The notes below the pieces were generated by a model. The model saw only the letters and a program-made list of their open reading frames with translations, made no database searches and was not told the origin of the DNA. Positions 35,933-49,060 of a stretch of 64,000 nt of DNA are shown here, one piece after another. A program made the translations under genes and the position numbers. Each line of letters begins with the position of its first letter. Within the stretch, counting starts at the first letter, position 1. The DNA is from Salminus brasiliensis (taxonomy: Eukaryota; Chordata; Actinopteri; Characiformes; Bryconidae). Where the stretch lies: positions 34,888,925-34,952,924 of the forward strand of contig NC_132879.1 of assembly GCF_030463535.1 (NCBI RefSeq). Reading direction: 5' to 3'.

Positions 35933-38900
35933 TCAGTCACGAGCGCAACTGACTGCCTTCGCTGTTCTGCTGTTTATGAAGTCTGTCTTCCTATAACCGG
36001 CCTGCCACAGATCACAACAGAAGGAGTCATTAAATAAAAGTAAAAGTATAGCACCTACCAAAAATAGAAACCTTAAAATTCACTCATTTTTTAAACAAAC
36101 ACTGACCTTCTTATAGCTTCCGTGAAGCTCAGAATGCTTCCACAGGGTCTGCAGCAGGACACCAGCAGCCTGGCCAGCTCGCGTGGATCCGTATCTACAC
36201 CACGACGAAGAAATAAAGAGAAATATTTTGTCACATTCATTAATAAATCATGACCCAAATATAATATTTAAAGATTATGTTCTGAACTGCCTTTCCGCAA
36301 GTACCTTCTAACAAATCTGGGGTTAATTACACAGGATTAAAATACCATAATTAAATAATTTCTGTGAAGAATTGAAAAAAAGTAATAAATAAATAAATAC
36401 ATAAAACCAATAACCTTTTTTCTGTATGTTTGTAAAATGTTAAGAACAAAAAAGTAAAATAATGACATAATAAAAACAATTGAAAATAATACAGAAAATA
36501 ATATATGTAATATTTAAATAATATGAATATAAAAATGTTTAAAAATAAATGGGGAAATAAATAAGAATACACATATAAAGAATGAACGTTAAGATAAAAC
36601 AATAATGAATAAAATAAGAAAAAAACACACACACTTGAAAACACAGGAACAGAATGGAACAGAAACACAATGCTAAGCTAAATACTAATGTTTTCAGCCT
36701 CTTTTTCAAGCTACTAACAGTCGATAACTGACAAATATGAACTAGATTTTAGTTCCAGATTTTTGGTGCATTAAAGCAGAAAGCTGCCTGACCCTCTTTT
36801 TACACTTCCTCCTGGTTGACATTCCGTAAATCAGCACTGGAGAATCTTAACAATTAAAAAACCCTGAAAGCACAATTTGGCACATTTTCTACCAGGCATT
36901 CAGAGATTTACTAACCAGTAATAAAAAAAAACCCCAAAAACCAAAATGAGACTGGCACCTAAAACAGGTGTCTGTCAACTGTCATTTTAGATAATCCAGT
37001 AACAGCAGTTATAAAGGCTATTAATATCAGAACTACCTGTATCAGAATCTCGAACTACCCGTATCAATGTGGCTCCACTATCAGAAACACACCTCCATTA
37101 TTCCATAAACAATAAAACCCTGGTGATTGAGTGTTGTAAGACTTTCTACAGAGTAAAGCATTAAGAACAACCTTTAGGTTAAGCACATTTATACCTATAA
37201 AACCCACAGTTTTAAACTGTAAACTGTTGATGAGAGAAAGATCTGCACACCTGTGGTAAAGCAGGTCATGCTTTAAGGGTGTTATCATATGTTAGGGCCT
37301 GATAGGACTTGTAATAACTGAAAGGAGCATGGCTTGCTCAGTTTCACAGGGGGAAAAAAAAATCATACCAAAGTGTAAGACAGTCACTCATCAATGTGAC
37401 TCATCAGCCTGGTTTTAAAAGGGACAAATCATTTTAAAAGTAGGCCTAACCAAGTGCAGGATGAACCCCCACTAAGATGCAGTGGCTGGAACTTGGTACT
37501 GGTAAAGATTACTCTAATAATGTGTTTTTGGAGCAGTAACATAATGAATCACATACAGGTGTTAACCCACATGTTTAATCCTACAAACCATGTTCATTGT
37601 GCTATTTTGGAGGAGTGTGGCCATATAAGGAAATGAGATATGGGAAATCTGGCCTGGTACCGTATCCCTATAAACGAAACCAGTTGTTGTGAATCCTTCT
37701 GACAGGTTCAGATTTGTTGAACACTTGGAGGGGAGCGCACCTGGGACGCCAGATGTCGCCGTTTAGCCCACTGAAGGTGTTGTGGGCTTATCTGCGAAAC
37801 GTCAAAGGCGGCAAGTGCCCATCTTATGACCTTAATTTAGTGATCACTTATGTGATCAATGGAGTGCACATTATTATAAAGGAAAAATACAACATATATA
37901 AGTCAGATGACCTCAATCAAAGGTTTGGACACACCTGATTGAAAGTGTGCTGATTGTCATCGTCAACAATGCTAGTGTTGTTGTTTTTTTGCAGACACAC
38001 AGGTAGTTAGGATGTTGTGGTTGAGGGCAGGGGTTCAAGTGGACCTACGGTGTAGGACTGTGGCAGTGTGTATGTAGGAGGGTGGAGCTACAGTATGTTA
38101 ATGTATGTTAATGTACATTAATACATACATTTTTACTCATTTAGTAAGATCTAGAAATTAATAAGCCTTAATAGCCTATATGACCAAATCATCTTCTTTC
38201 AGTTCAACTTCCAAGCCATGAAATCCTAACTATGGATACTCGTGTTTCCCCAGTGTCCTCCTTTTTGAAAACAAAAATATGATCACCCTAGCATTTGGAT
38301 TGACACTTCTGACTGGTACTAAATGGTGACTATACTATATGGTGATTTATGTGAATTAATTGTTTCGGTACATCTTTATCACCACATGTGAGAAACAAGC
38401 CAAGCCAGCACAGCTTACAAAACACAATCTGACTTAATTGTCTTTCAGTCTTTCTCAGTCCCTCTCTGGCTCTCTCCAGTTGTGTTTGTGTGTGTGTGTG
38501 TTTTTTAGCTGTTTAGCAGAAATCTGCGTAACAATCAAATACAGTAAAATACACATCTAATTCTATATGAAATCATTCTTATTTTATCAGAGAAATAGGT
38601 CACGGTAAAGACAGTTAAGAAGTTAAACTGCTGTTTTGACAGTAGAAACATTCTATTCGGCGATCAGTGAATTTATACAGTTCAGAGGCTGTAAAAAAGG
38701 TTTGTTGCCTCAAGAGCTGAACACTTATGGGATTACTTGTATAAGCTTTCTCCACAAGAGGGCGCTATAAGTATGTTATTTTTGTTCTTCATTATTTAAA
38801 AAATGGTTGTTTTGAGTTAAGCTTCAAGTGGCTCAAATGATTGTGTTTAAGTAGAGCTGGCTTAAGCAGTATTAAACCCTGTGGCGGAGGTGAACACCAT

Positions 38901-41900
38901 TGTTAGCTTGGTGCTAATATAACACTAAAACTAAAAACTAAACTTCAGGTGCTAGCGGAAATTAGCATTATCGTAGCAGTGGCACTGATTATTTGAAAAG
39001 AAATGTGCAGTGCACACTGCTGTATAATGACATGACTGTGAGAAAGTGGTTCTCTAAAGATGTTGGCATGAAAATGACATAAGGGAACCTTGAATGTTAA
39101 GACTTGCATGCTTTAAAATATTGAAATATGATGTATACACCAAATAGACAAACATTTATGACTATACTTTGCTAAAGTTGGAAAGGATAAATGACATACA
39201 ATATACAATACAGTGTTTTCTAGATATTTTAATAGTACTAGACCATAGTGAGGGTGATGCCCTGGATACCTGAAGATGCCCTGGCAATGTGTATGATAAA
39301 TACTACTACTACTCTCTCTCACAATAAGAAAGCCTAATGGACATACCCATTTCTATCACTGTGTTTTTTTTTATATGAGACATTCATAATCAGTGATTTG
39401 ATACCTGTGGTCTTTGCGACTGATTTTGATGACCCTGGGAAGCACTCCGTGATTGAGAATGGTACGGCTGTTCTGTACAGAAGCTTGGCTTAAATTGTTG
39501 AGAATGTGACAGACTGACGTGATCTCCACAGGCTGCTCTGTGTTTGTGTCAGACGTAGGCAGTATGGCAACAAGCTCTGGCAGCACCTGTTCAACTAGAC
39601 AAGACAAACAAGCTTAAACGGAAGTGAGGCAAGGAGGTGTGGCTTTTGCAGTAAAAATGGAAAAACCTAAAGAAGCCTAAACTCTGTGAATGTGAAAAAG
39701 CAACAGCAGTGATACTGGAGAGATACTCACTGATGTCTGGGTGCAGCTCTTTGTAGCGGGACAGGTTTTTGAGCAGGCAGACGGAGACCCTCTTAACCCC
39801 ATCCTCTCCCTCCTGGAGCATCTTCTTCACCTGCTGAAGACCGCTCTCTCTCAGCACTATGATGTGGGCTACGGCTTGTGATACCTGAGGAGCATGTTGG
39901 AAATCACTGGTTTTGCCAGACAGTGTGACTGTGGACCAGCTCTATTGGTAAAGTCAAACGGTTCATTGTGTGACGCCACAGAAGAACCACTTTTGGTTCC
40001 TTAAAGAATCATGTTTGGAGAAGAGAAGGTTCTTCACATTCTCATATCTATTAAAGGCATGGTTCTTTACAGAACCAGAAGAGAATTTTCAATGCCATAG
40101 CTTAAAGAACCTGTTAAAGCACCTCTAGGAACATTAGGATTTTTGCATTTTCTCAGCAGCTGCTTTTGTCAATAGCTTTACTAAGATTTATTAGTTTAAC
40201 CAATTTCTTGTGCCAATACAACTATGACAATAGGATATTTAGCCTGCATTACATTTACAGCATTTGGCAGATGATCTGCTTGTGCCTGGACAGGAAACTG
40301 AACCTTAGTCCTTAGGGGTGTTACCCACTATGCTCCTCTAACCACAATCTAAAAACAAGAATGGTGACATTACCATTGCCATTGCTATTATACACATACT
40401 ACGTCTTAACAAGTGTTGAATAAATAATGTGCACTGTCAGGAGCTCTGATGAATGGTTAAACTGGAGAATCTGCCAAATGTCATACATGTAATACAGGCT
40501 AAATGTCCCCTTTTAAAAGCATGGCATGTATTTTCAAGCAGCCTAATGTTGGATGAAGAAACATATCTTAGTTGGTCAACCCCCTAAACCCTTTATGTAT
40601 GTAGTACATACTCTGTACTGCATACATTAAGTACATAAAGTACAAAGTCCTCTGTATGTAGGCCCACACATAATTACTTACATAATTTACCTGAATTTCA
40701 CAGGCCCTAAAACTGAACCTTGTGGGACTCCACAAAATCTGGTAAGACAATGGCTATATAATAGCTAAAAATAGCTATATAATAGCTATACATTCACTAC
40801 ATTGTCAAAGTTTCGAAGCCTCTGGTATGTTGACATAAACAGCAGCAAGATCGTACAGAAATATTTCAGTGTGTTTCAAGCTAAAGAATCTGTCAATTGT
40901 CTTTTATTACAAGTGTGTTGGGAGTTCTGCCCTTTTCTAGGTACAAGGTGGTGAGCTAGAATTACTCTCCGTGGAAATCAATCATATGGCAGATATGTAG
41001 CAGATAGACATTAGGCTAAAGGTGTAGGCCTGTGGTCCACATCTGGAAAACATACATGCAGATACTAACAATCCAGACTGAACTCATTTCATAACCTAGA
41101 CATTACCCCTCCGCTGCCTGCCGTGAGGTTTTGCATGGCTCCAATGGATGCTTCCTGCGTCAGCTGGCGGTTGCTAATGGCAACCAGAGACAGGTACATG
41201 CGAATGGTGATGGCACTCCACAGCCACTCCACACCGTGAGGGTTGCCCTTTTCCTCCAGCAGGGGGCAGTCTGACTCTGAGTGCTGGAACAACACCCAGC
41301 AAAGGTAAGAACAGGAAAACAGACCTCAGCAAAAACAGATTTGAACAGATTTAACCTACGGAATAAATACAGTGGGTTTTAGGTCATTTCCAGTGAATCT
41401 TTAAGCAAACACATTTGAAACAGCACAACTAACATTGTCTGTCTCAGCGATTTTGGAACTCTTGACGCTGAAGCAACCAGGCGTGTGGGTCTCGAGTGCA
41501 AGACTCTGTCTGGACTCTTGCAGCACCGGTCTGAGGGTTTCTGGAAGCTCCAATTCAAACTGATAGGTCAGGTTATGCAGGATACACACACAGTTTTCTA
41601 AAGCCTACAAAAAAAAGAGACAACACAACAGCATTAAAAGGGCCCCATGTCCTTGAAAACCAATTCACAGTTCTAAAGGAAACATTGCTGAAGTTTCATT
41701 ACATCCCCTCCCCAGTCCAAACAGTCAAAATATGGACACTAAGCTTGTTCTCTGATGTCACAAGAATCATGTCATTCACATCTCTCTGCTTATTTATCCT
41801 ACCTAAGGAGTGTTTCGTCATTTACCTTATACCAGAATTAAAGAAGCATTATGCAATTGGTATTTTTTGCTCCTGGGCTCCCTCTACGGTCAGGAAGTGT

Positions 41901-44900
41901 AATTTGTGCTCTGAGCCCATGCTTTAAAAACATGTTTTTTTTTACACGTGCATGTCTGGACAAGCTGAGAGACATAGAGCCGGTGAAAGAAGATGTGGAC
42001 TGAGGTGTTAAGAGTAATATTGCAGAACGATACGCAAATATGATTCAGGTTACGCAGATCTTGCGAGCATTTTTCTGTCCACTTTTCTAGGGTACAGTTA
42101 GTAGTGTGCCGAGCCCAGAGTAGCAATGACAGAGCTGCTGCTCTACCTATTACAGGTCAGTGGAGCATCTTGTTTAATTCTAAATGAAAACAGAGCAGCT
42201 GAAAAATGTCCATAAAACAATTTTAATGGATGGAAAACTGCCCATCATTCCAATTAAGCAACACACTGGTCTCTGTGATTTCTATGCAAGCCATGCATTG
42301 TAATTGCGAGACAGAAGTTTACAATAAACACGATACAACAGGGTAACCAGGCAACATTTTGGGCAGGAAAAAGAGGTGGACATAATGTGGATACCTTGTC
42401 ATCAGGTTTATAATCTGCAATGGTCCCTCGGACATAATAAACAAGGGAGTCGATGAGACCTTCGCAGTCCCTCATGGCTTTACGCCCATTCGGCCCGACT
42501 GAACTGATGTTTCTGAAAGCCAAATACATGCGAGAGCCGACACATAAGAAAACATGATCACGCCCATTTCATGTAGAAATGCATTCTGAGAGCCTTGCAG
42601 TGTTACTTTCAGTGTACAGCAAGGGTCGCTCATACCTCAAGCAGGCTGTAGCATTGAGGAAAACTTCAGCATCAGCCAGTAGCTCCAGTTTAGGGTCCTC
42701 CCCCTCTGAGATACCCGAGCAGGGCACCAGCACGCTGTCAGTGAGTGGTTTTACCACATCTCTGCTCAGGTGCTCCTTCAGCATGTCATGAGAGGACAGA
42801 TTCCACAACAACCCTGCGGAGCAAACCAACATGTGGAAGACTCACTGCTTATGGGTGAAAATATCACCTATAATAATAATAAAAAATGTTTTTGGGTGCA
42901 GATTTAAATTTCTCCAATATCCTGAATATAGGACCAAAACTTAAACAGCTGTGCCAGTAAGGAACCCCATATGAGCCTCATATGAGCTTTACGGACTGAA
43001 CTAGTCAATTTGACCACAAAACACTGTCATGGTCAGTATTACAGTAAGGTAAAGTTTTTTTACTTGTTTGTTGATTTTTTTTTATTTGTTGGCTGACAAT
43101 TAATACACCCGTTCAGAACTCCCCCTACCACTAGCAATGCTCTCATCTCCTCTGATACGTGCCGAACGCTGGACAGTAGACACGCTCATAGGAAAGTGCC
43201 AGGTCCCCGGCTCCACCTCACCAGCTAACAGACACCTGTGCCGGCCAACATCGCTTAAGAGTGATGAGGGGAGACAGCGCCATCTAGCCTGATGCAACCG
43301 ACCGCTGATGGCAAAGAGGCATGACTCGGAATTTAAACTTGTGATCCCCAGCCATTTAGTCCTAGATTGTTTAGAGCTACAGGGCTAATGTGGCTAACAA
43401 GAAATGTAAGCTTAAGCTCACCTATTACTAGGGATGGCATGTATCTTATGTAAAACTTTGGGGACCGTTGGTGAAATGACACATTTTGTTGATTTAAAGT
43501 GACAATGAGCTTCAAAATGCTCAGGAATCAAAGTTAAATATAAACATCTGCACATTTTAGACACAATTCCTATTTATTTACACAAGTTAACTTACTTTTG
43601 CACACGCCACTCTTTTGTAATATGGTTAAATTAGCTACTTATATTATGTGCTTTAGAATGTGCAGATTAATTTGACAAGCGATGCCAAAACTGATGATGG
43701 TCAAAATCGATTAGATTCTCTCTCACTTGTTTTAATATTAATTTCTTTTACACTCATATCCAGAGATGTGATGAGTTATAGCAGATGGAATAATGCAGCA
43801 GAAAGCTTGTAAGTAACCTGTAACAGATACAACTACATTTAGGTACTGTCTGGATAAAGAATTAAACACGGATAATAATAATAATTATGTAAAGGAGGCA
43901 GGCTTTTAAGGAAGTAGACTCAGCAGGTGCCTTTGAGCTGCTGAGCAGGGCTATAATTCTAAAGTGTTATTCAGACATTGCAAGGAGCACCACCTTTTGA
44001 AGCTTAAATTGTCAGGATTAGAATTTTGTTTCTGATTCCTGTTGTGACTGGAAGCTGAGTGATCTTAAAAGAGGCCCCGCATGAAAAGGAGGTGGTGATA
44101 AACTGAAGCAGCTGCATTCTGTTCATTTTCTGGTAGAGTAGAGGCATATGAAGGAAGAGCAGGACTGAGAGAAGATAAGTAGCCCAGAGCTTCCATTAGG
44201 ACTTGAGCAGTATTGGAGGTCAGGAAGGAAAGTGACATTTTAGAAGAACTAAATGTATAATCTGATAAATAATAATTAATCACGTTTCTTAGAGAAGTTA
44301 GAAGTTACCCTAGCTAGTAGTGTTCCAGGATTTAGTTAATCTGAGTTCAGAACTGCAACATTCTCAATCTGAGCCGCCATTAGTGAGTCTAATAAGACCA
44401 CGGTTCTTAATGTAGTAAACGGGGAACCCCAGGATTCCCTGATATAAAGCCAGGAAGTCCAGTGGGCAAGTTTAAATTCTGATAGTCTAGTCTGAGAAGT
44501 CTAGTCTTCCAAAATACTAGTGAATCTGCACTGCATATTTGCGAGCGTTAAATCAACACTGCAAGTGTTAACTCGACACGCCGCATGCTAAATCAACACT
44601 TCCTGTGTTAAACCAACACTGTAAGTGTTACATTTAAGCAGTGCTGATTTAACACTGGAAAATTTGCTGTGTGGCGGGTTGCTAAAAGCGACCAGCAGCG
44701 CATTGTTGGAGAAGGGCTTCTGCTCCCATCAAGTTACATGATGTACGTAGCGGTCTAACATGCCAAATATCTGAACAGTTGGACTGTAAAAATATATCAA
44801 TGAGGTGGTCTTTAGATTGCAATGTTTTCGGACACAGGAAGGGCCCTTTGGCTTCATGGTGATTTTGGATGAAGACAGAACCCTATGGATTTTGTTTTGT

Positions 44901-47900
44901 GTTTCTGACGCCAAAAGAAGGCTGGTACATTTGATATTACTGGAAAAAAACAAAGAGTAGAGTATGAGCATTAGGTGAGCAATGTTTCTATGCAATAAGA
45001 AGCCTTGGTCGCTTCTACTTATCCGGTTTTTATTGTGTGGATGAAAGTATGCTATTAAAGAGGATTTTAGGCTGTTGTGTTTATGTGTTGCTTGTAAATA
45101 ACTAAGATACAACCAATATAAAATACAATTATCAATGTTTTTATTGATACTGAATATTATTACTGATTATTACTGATTAACTCAGGGCTCATCAAAGTCT
45201 GAGCTCATGGAAAAATCCCACTAGTAGCCAAATACAACACTGTGTTGGCAACCATGTGCACTCATGTTGTAAATACAAAATTATTGACGCGACTTGAAGT
45301 CAGCAATAGACACAGTCCATTATCTCTTGTCGTGAAACCAAAAGAGTGAGAGTCTGGACCCCTCTGGAGACCACAAATGATGTACGTTTTTTTAATTCTC
45401 CACTTTGCTAAGTGGAAATAAGACATACTCATGTTTTGGATATGTCAGTATGTCTAGACCTGTAAATGTCAAATGTTTTCAAAATAACTGGTGACTCACC
45501 GGTGAGCTGCCGGCGCATCTCAGTGTCCCGGTTCATACTGAGCTGGCGCAGGATCACGGCAACACCACAGCAGTCTTTCACTTCCATTTTGTTCTCACTG
45601 TTCTCAAAGACCACGTTTCGGAGTGCTCCTGCTGCAGTTTGCTGCAACTCCTCATTCTCAGAGTCCAGAAGCTTTAGCAGCTGTGGGATTCCTCGCAGGT
45701 GGAGCATCTGCAGAAAGATGAGATGTATTAGTTAGGTAGCACTCTGAACTGCACCCTCAGATCAGTCTGAGAAGGAAACTCTAGAAGTTTTATTATTCGG
45801 GAAGGATCAAAGTGTACACACCAATGGGGTGGGATCACTTACTGTTTTCTTGGCATCTGCACTGCTGTAGCACTGGTTCTGTATGAACTTTGCCGCCGTC
45901 ACCTGCATTTCTGAATTCCCTCCGGGAAGGAGTTTCACAGCCTTCTTCAGGGTCATCTCTGGAGCTTGTTTTCCCCTTCTGACAGACAAAAACACCCGTA
46001 GGTATATACACTAAAGCTTTTTGGCCTAAAGATCAAGTTTCTGCTTAGTTTAATGTCTTAGTTTAGACATTACAGTTATTGTTAGAGAAAATAAAGAAAA
46101 TAAACGTTTGTTTACATGGATTATTTATTTTATATGATTTTAATTGAAGTGGAGAAAGAGTGGATCCCACCCACATTTGTTCTTGTAAGTAGAAGAGGAG
46201 ATACTTTACTAAGAGCTGAATTTAAACTGGGTAAGCAGCCTTTACATTTCTGTCAGGTTTTCTGTCATTTTTAAAAATCAAATCAAGTCAGAACTGCAGA
46301 CTCAAACCCAGCGATACTGAATGCAAATGGAATGTAAATTCACTGCCTAGTGACGGTGTGCCAGCGCACTCAGCCTACGATTCAATCTGAATCACAATAC
46401 AGAGTTCATGATGCCACAGGTGCCACAGGTCCACTTACTGAAGTTTAATGTAGTAAATATGGGACTTTGGTTGGGGTAAATAAGTGCTCAGATGCCGTTT
46501 TACAACCCTGTTATTTTGCCTTAGAATGCTGGCTCATGAAAAAAATTCAAATATGGCTCTGAACTGCAAGAAGAACATCCAAGCACAGACACTCGCTCGC
46601 TTTCCTGGCTTTGGCTTCCTCACTTTTTGAGTTTGAGTTACCCTTCCACCAACATTGGCACAGGAAAACTGGTTTGTGTAGTAACCAGTTTTCCTTTAAT
46701 TAGCAGAGTGTGGTGGTGATGTGCTGCTTGTCTTGGAAAAAAAAAAGATCATCAACACCATATTATCCAATTTTCCATTCTATGTTCCCTTCTCCAGTTT
46801 CCTATTCCTACAAATGGGACTAGAGCTGGGAGGCTGGAGGAATGCGGTGCCTGACATATCTATGCATGGAGTGGGGTGTTGGTTGGAGCCGGTTGTTTGC
46901 AAACGTTGGTGTTCAAACAATCCAGTTGCATTAGATATCATATCTAATAGAATGTCTACTGTCTACAAGCAGCTGCATTGTAATATTACAATTTGATGCA
47001 TTGCTACATCCCTATTACTTAATTAACCATGTAATTATACATTAATAATCCTGGGATGCTAACTGTAAAGGCAAAATGACTAATAAATAAAGGCTTAAGA
47101 TAATTTAAAGAACAGCAGCACACACTCTTTACTCCATACCTGACTGATTTGACCCTGGCTTCTTGCTTGACCACATGTTCTTCGGCCACTGCCGTCCCGT
47201 TTGTGTGCACCTCAGCGTTGACCAGTGAGGCCGTCTGCGAAGGTCGTCTGCTTGCAGTCCCCTGCCCTTCCCATCCCCCACGAGCCACCAGCCAGGTCAA
47301 GTCCTGAGATCCAAACAGTTGCTCTCCAGGCTGACTGAGAGACCTCTGCACCTTCTGCCTCTCTAGGAACACCTGATGATGCTCTGACCTGAGGGGGGTG
47401 ACGTGTGGCCCGTCAGGCAGGAAGACGTCATCCAAAGGGTCGTCGTCGTAGATGGCCTTGCTGGGAAGCTGCAGCGTAGCGGCCCGCGACATCGCAAACG
47501 TCCGGCCATTCCGGAGCGTCTCAGAGCGGGCACAGTGCCGTGGTGAGATCGTTGCCTGCAGGCGGTCGGCCGATTGCACGGATCGCATGGCAGGTAAAGT
47601 AAAGGCAGCGGTACCCCAGTGGAAGCTGTTTCCAGCAGGGCCAAACCTGTATGTCCCGTAGCTTCCATTTACCTGTGGGAACTCTGGACTTGCCCAGTGA
47701 GACACATCCACCCTTCTTGCTGGTCTAATGGATGCACAGGACGAGACCTGTGGCAAAAACAGTGCCGTTGCAATTTCAGTCTTAACTAATCAATGTTAGA
47801 TTTTATTCCAAGCATTTTTGTTGGTCTATTTATCAGGGAAGATTTACAGGATGTGAAAAAAAATACCTTCACTGAGCCATTTCCGACCGGTGTGGTGGCT

Positions 47901-48618
47901 GACAGTTGGCTGCTAGACTGGCTACCTAAGACAGAGACACAAAAACTGCTGAACCACAAAAACACAACAGGATTCTGTTTAGTACTGGTTCAGTACTCCT
48001 CCAGCTTTGTCCCACACTTTCAATGATGGATGGGCGTGGAACCAGACACTGTTCTCATACACAGTCATGATTTCTGACTGTTCTGAGATCTTTTTAAATC
48101 CCTTCTCAGACTCATCTGCATCTACAACCTGCTTTCTGGAGGCCTCAGAGACCCCTTCGGATCTTGCCATAGTGATCCTTTCAACCCTCATCAGCTAACA
48201 GCTATCTACATTTCTGAGGTTTAAACGAGACTCTTTCAAACTTCTTTCTCTAACCATGTTCTAATCATCTGCACCTGCTTCAAATTTTAGACCTTTTCAG
48301 TAGTAATAAATGTGAAGGTGTCCTAACATTCTCCTGAAGATTAGATTTCTTCTTTTTTTATTTAGCTACATTGCCTCTATCTCTCAATGATGTTTAATAT
48401 GTCTAAAGTCAAAGGTTTTATGAGGTGTCCTACTTTTCCACATGACTGTAAAGGAGCTACACTGGCCCTGTAAACTTTCCAGCCAGCTCCAATGACCTGA
48501 TGTCCACCTCCCCCCTCGACTGACCAAACAAAAGGTCTAAAAGAGCTGAAAGCAGAGACAGCACTCACCAGGCACCAACAGTCCAAGCAGAGCTAAACGT
48601 TAGCCCGAAACTGAGTGA

Positions 48619-48655
<37 letters not shown>

Positions 48656-48860
48656 TACCTGTGAGAGTTGGCCGCTTTCCTTTCCGGGAGAGAGTGAGCT
48701 GCACTTGCTGCTCTACTCGGCAGCGCCGGTGGGTCACAGTGTGGGAGTCAGACCGAGCTAACCTGTCCTCGGACGGCAAGGCTAAACTAGTATCGTCAGG
48801 TTTAACCGAGCCGTGGAGGGACAACACTGTCCTCACGTACAGGGACTCGTCAGCTGCCAT
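35933..48860 (-). CDS. pkp2: pkp2: plakophilin-2, complete, 13 exons: complement(join(35933..36001,36107..36194,39405..39594,39731..39884,41107..41283,41434..41604,42395..42512,42636..42813,45500..45707,45843..45978,47140..47747,47867..47925,48659..48860))
   Basis: All thirteen exons join in phase with GT–AG introns to 785 aa; the human short isoform is 837 aa. The start [13 protein letters not shown] is the first in-frame ATG; codons upstream of it in frame offer only a TTG. Residues about 1–289 are the basic, S/T-rich head with the conserved N-terminal TSLALPSE and [11 protein letters not shown] segments. From about 290 (TLKKAVKLL) to 760 lie the armadillo repeats, e.g. [58 protein letters not shown] and QNLTAGSG. 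The C terminus ends [13 protein letters not shown] plus six residues. Established role: desmosomal plaque scaffold linking desmoplakin and plakoglobin to cadherins, essential in heart and epithelia. The intron pattern matches the vertebrate gene without the Alu-derived exon of one human isoform. Exon 8 uses the weaker donor GTTAGT. Introns 2, 4, 6, 8, 10 and 12 are short (105–150 bp). Confidence 0.96.
36195..39404 (-). other. pkp2 intron 11 (3.2 kb)
   Basis: Very AT-rich at 36340–36660. Contains a CTCF-like word CCACAAGAGGGCGCTA at 38752–38767. No nested gene seen. Confidence 0.8.
39960..40145. repeat. AAAGAACC/GGTTCTT foldback relic in pkp2 intron 9
   Basis: AGAACCACTTTTGGTTCCTT, AGGTTCTTC and AAAGAACCTG occur within 185 bp; same family as 24070–25033. 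Confidence 0.5.
40245..40330 (-). mobile_element. SINE/LINE tail fragment, minus strand
   Basis: ACATTTACAGCATTTGGCAGATG is the reverse complement of the family tail (CATCTGCCAAATGCTGTAAATGT). Confidence 0.55.
40703..40732 (-). mobile_element. LINE reverse-transcriptase relic ([10 protein letters not shown])
   Basis: The minus strand reads [10 protein letters not shown] in one frame, with the same flanking wording as the relic at 9594–9629. It lies in pkp2 intron 9. Confidence 0.65.
41860..42180 (+). repeat. Copy 3 of the unclassified dispersed family, in pkp2 intron 7
   Basis: TTTTTGCTCCTGGGCTCCCT, GCATGTCTGGACAAGCTGAG and CTACCTATTACAGGTCAGTG match 33385–33670 in order. Confidence 0.7.
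42814..45499 (-). other. pkp2 intron 5 (2.7 kb)
   Basis: Holds the SINE-like repeat at about 43110–43330 (copy B, with CCGGCCAACATCGCTT). At about 44535–44680 there is a cluster of AACACT/AGTGTT words forming short palindromes. No exon-like sequence was seen; the Alu-derived exon of one human isoform has no counterpart. Confidence 0.75.
45979..47139 (-). other. pkp2 intron 3
   Basis: AT-rich; no recognised repeat or gene. Confidence 0.75.
48621..48653. repeat. (TG)n microsatellite beside the pkp2 exon 1 donor
   Basis: Pure TG on the plus strand, so (CA)16 in the pkp2 pre-mRNA. It starts only a few bases after the exon 1 splice donor (exon end 48659). Confidence 0.95.
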
Positions 48861-49060
48861 ACTGTCCACGTCTCTCTGTGAAAGTCCGACCAAGCGCTAC
48901 CTGGCCTTTGTCCGTCAGGTGTTTTCTCTTTCTTTCCTTTTTTTTCTTTAAAGGCGTGGTTTCTGTGGCTAAAGGTGGGCGGGGTTACTGGGACAACCAC
49001 ACACAGCTAGACGGTTGCTGTAGCAACGAAAGGGCGTGGTTTCCAGAGTGTCGCCTTACA
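48861..49060 (-). promoter_or_regulatory. Putative pkp2 promoter/5' UTR with GC box and X-box-like palindrome
   Basis: Upstream of the pkp2 ATG (to the right on this map) lie a GC box GGGCGGGG (48977–48984) and the perfect 6+2+6 palindrome GTTGCTGTAGCAAC (49014–49027), close to the RFX X-box consensus. Two identical GGCGTGGTTTC 11-mers (48953–48963 and 49033–49043) bracket them. No TATA box is evident. The function is inferred from motif and position only. Confidence 0.45.

Noticed and set aside
42814-45499. Extra pkp2 exon corresponding to the longer human isoform
   Set aside because: That human exon is Alu-derived and primate-specific; exons 5 and 6 here join in phase directly.
48861-48893. 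N-terminal extension of pkp2
   Set aside because: The upstream in-frame codon that would start it is TTG, not ATG; homology begins at the ATG at 48860.
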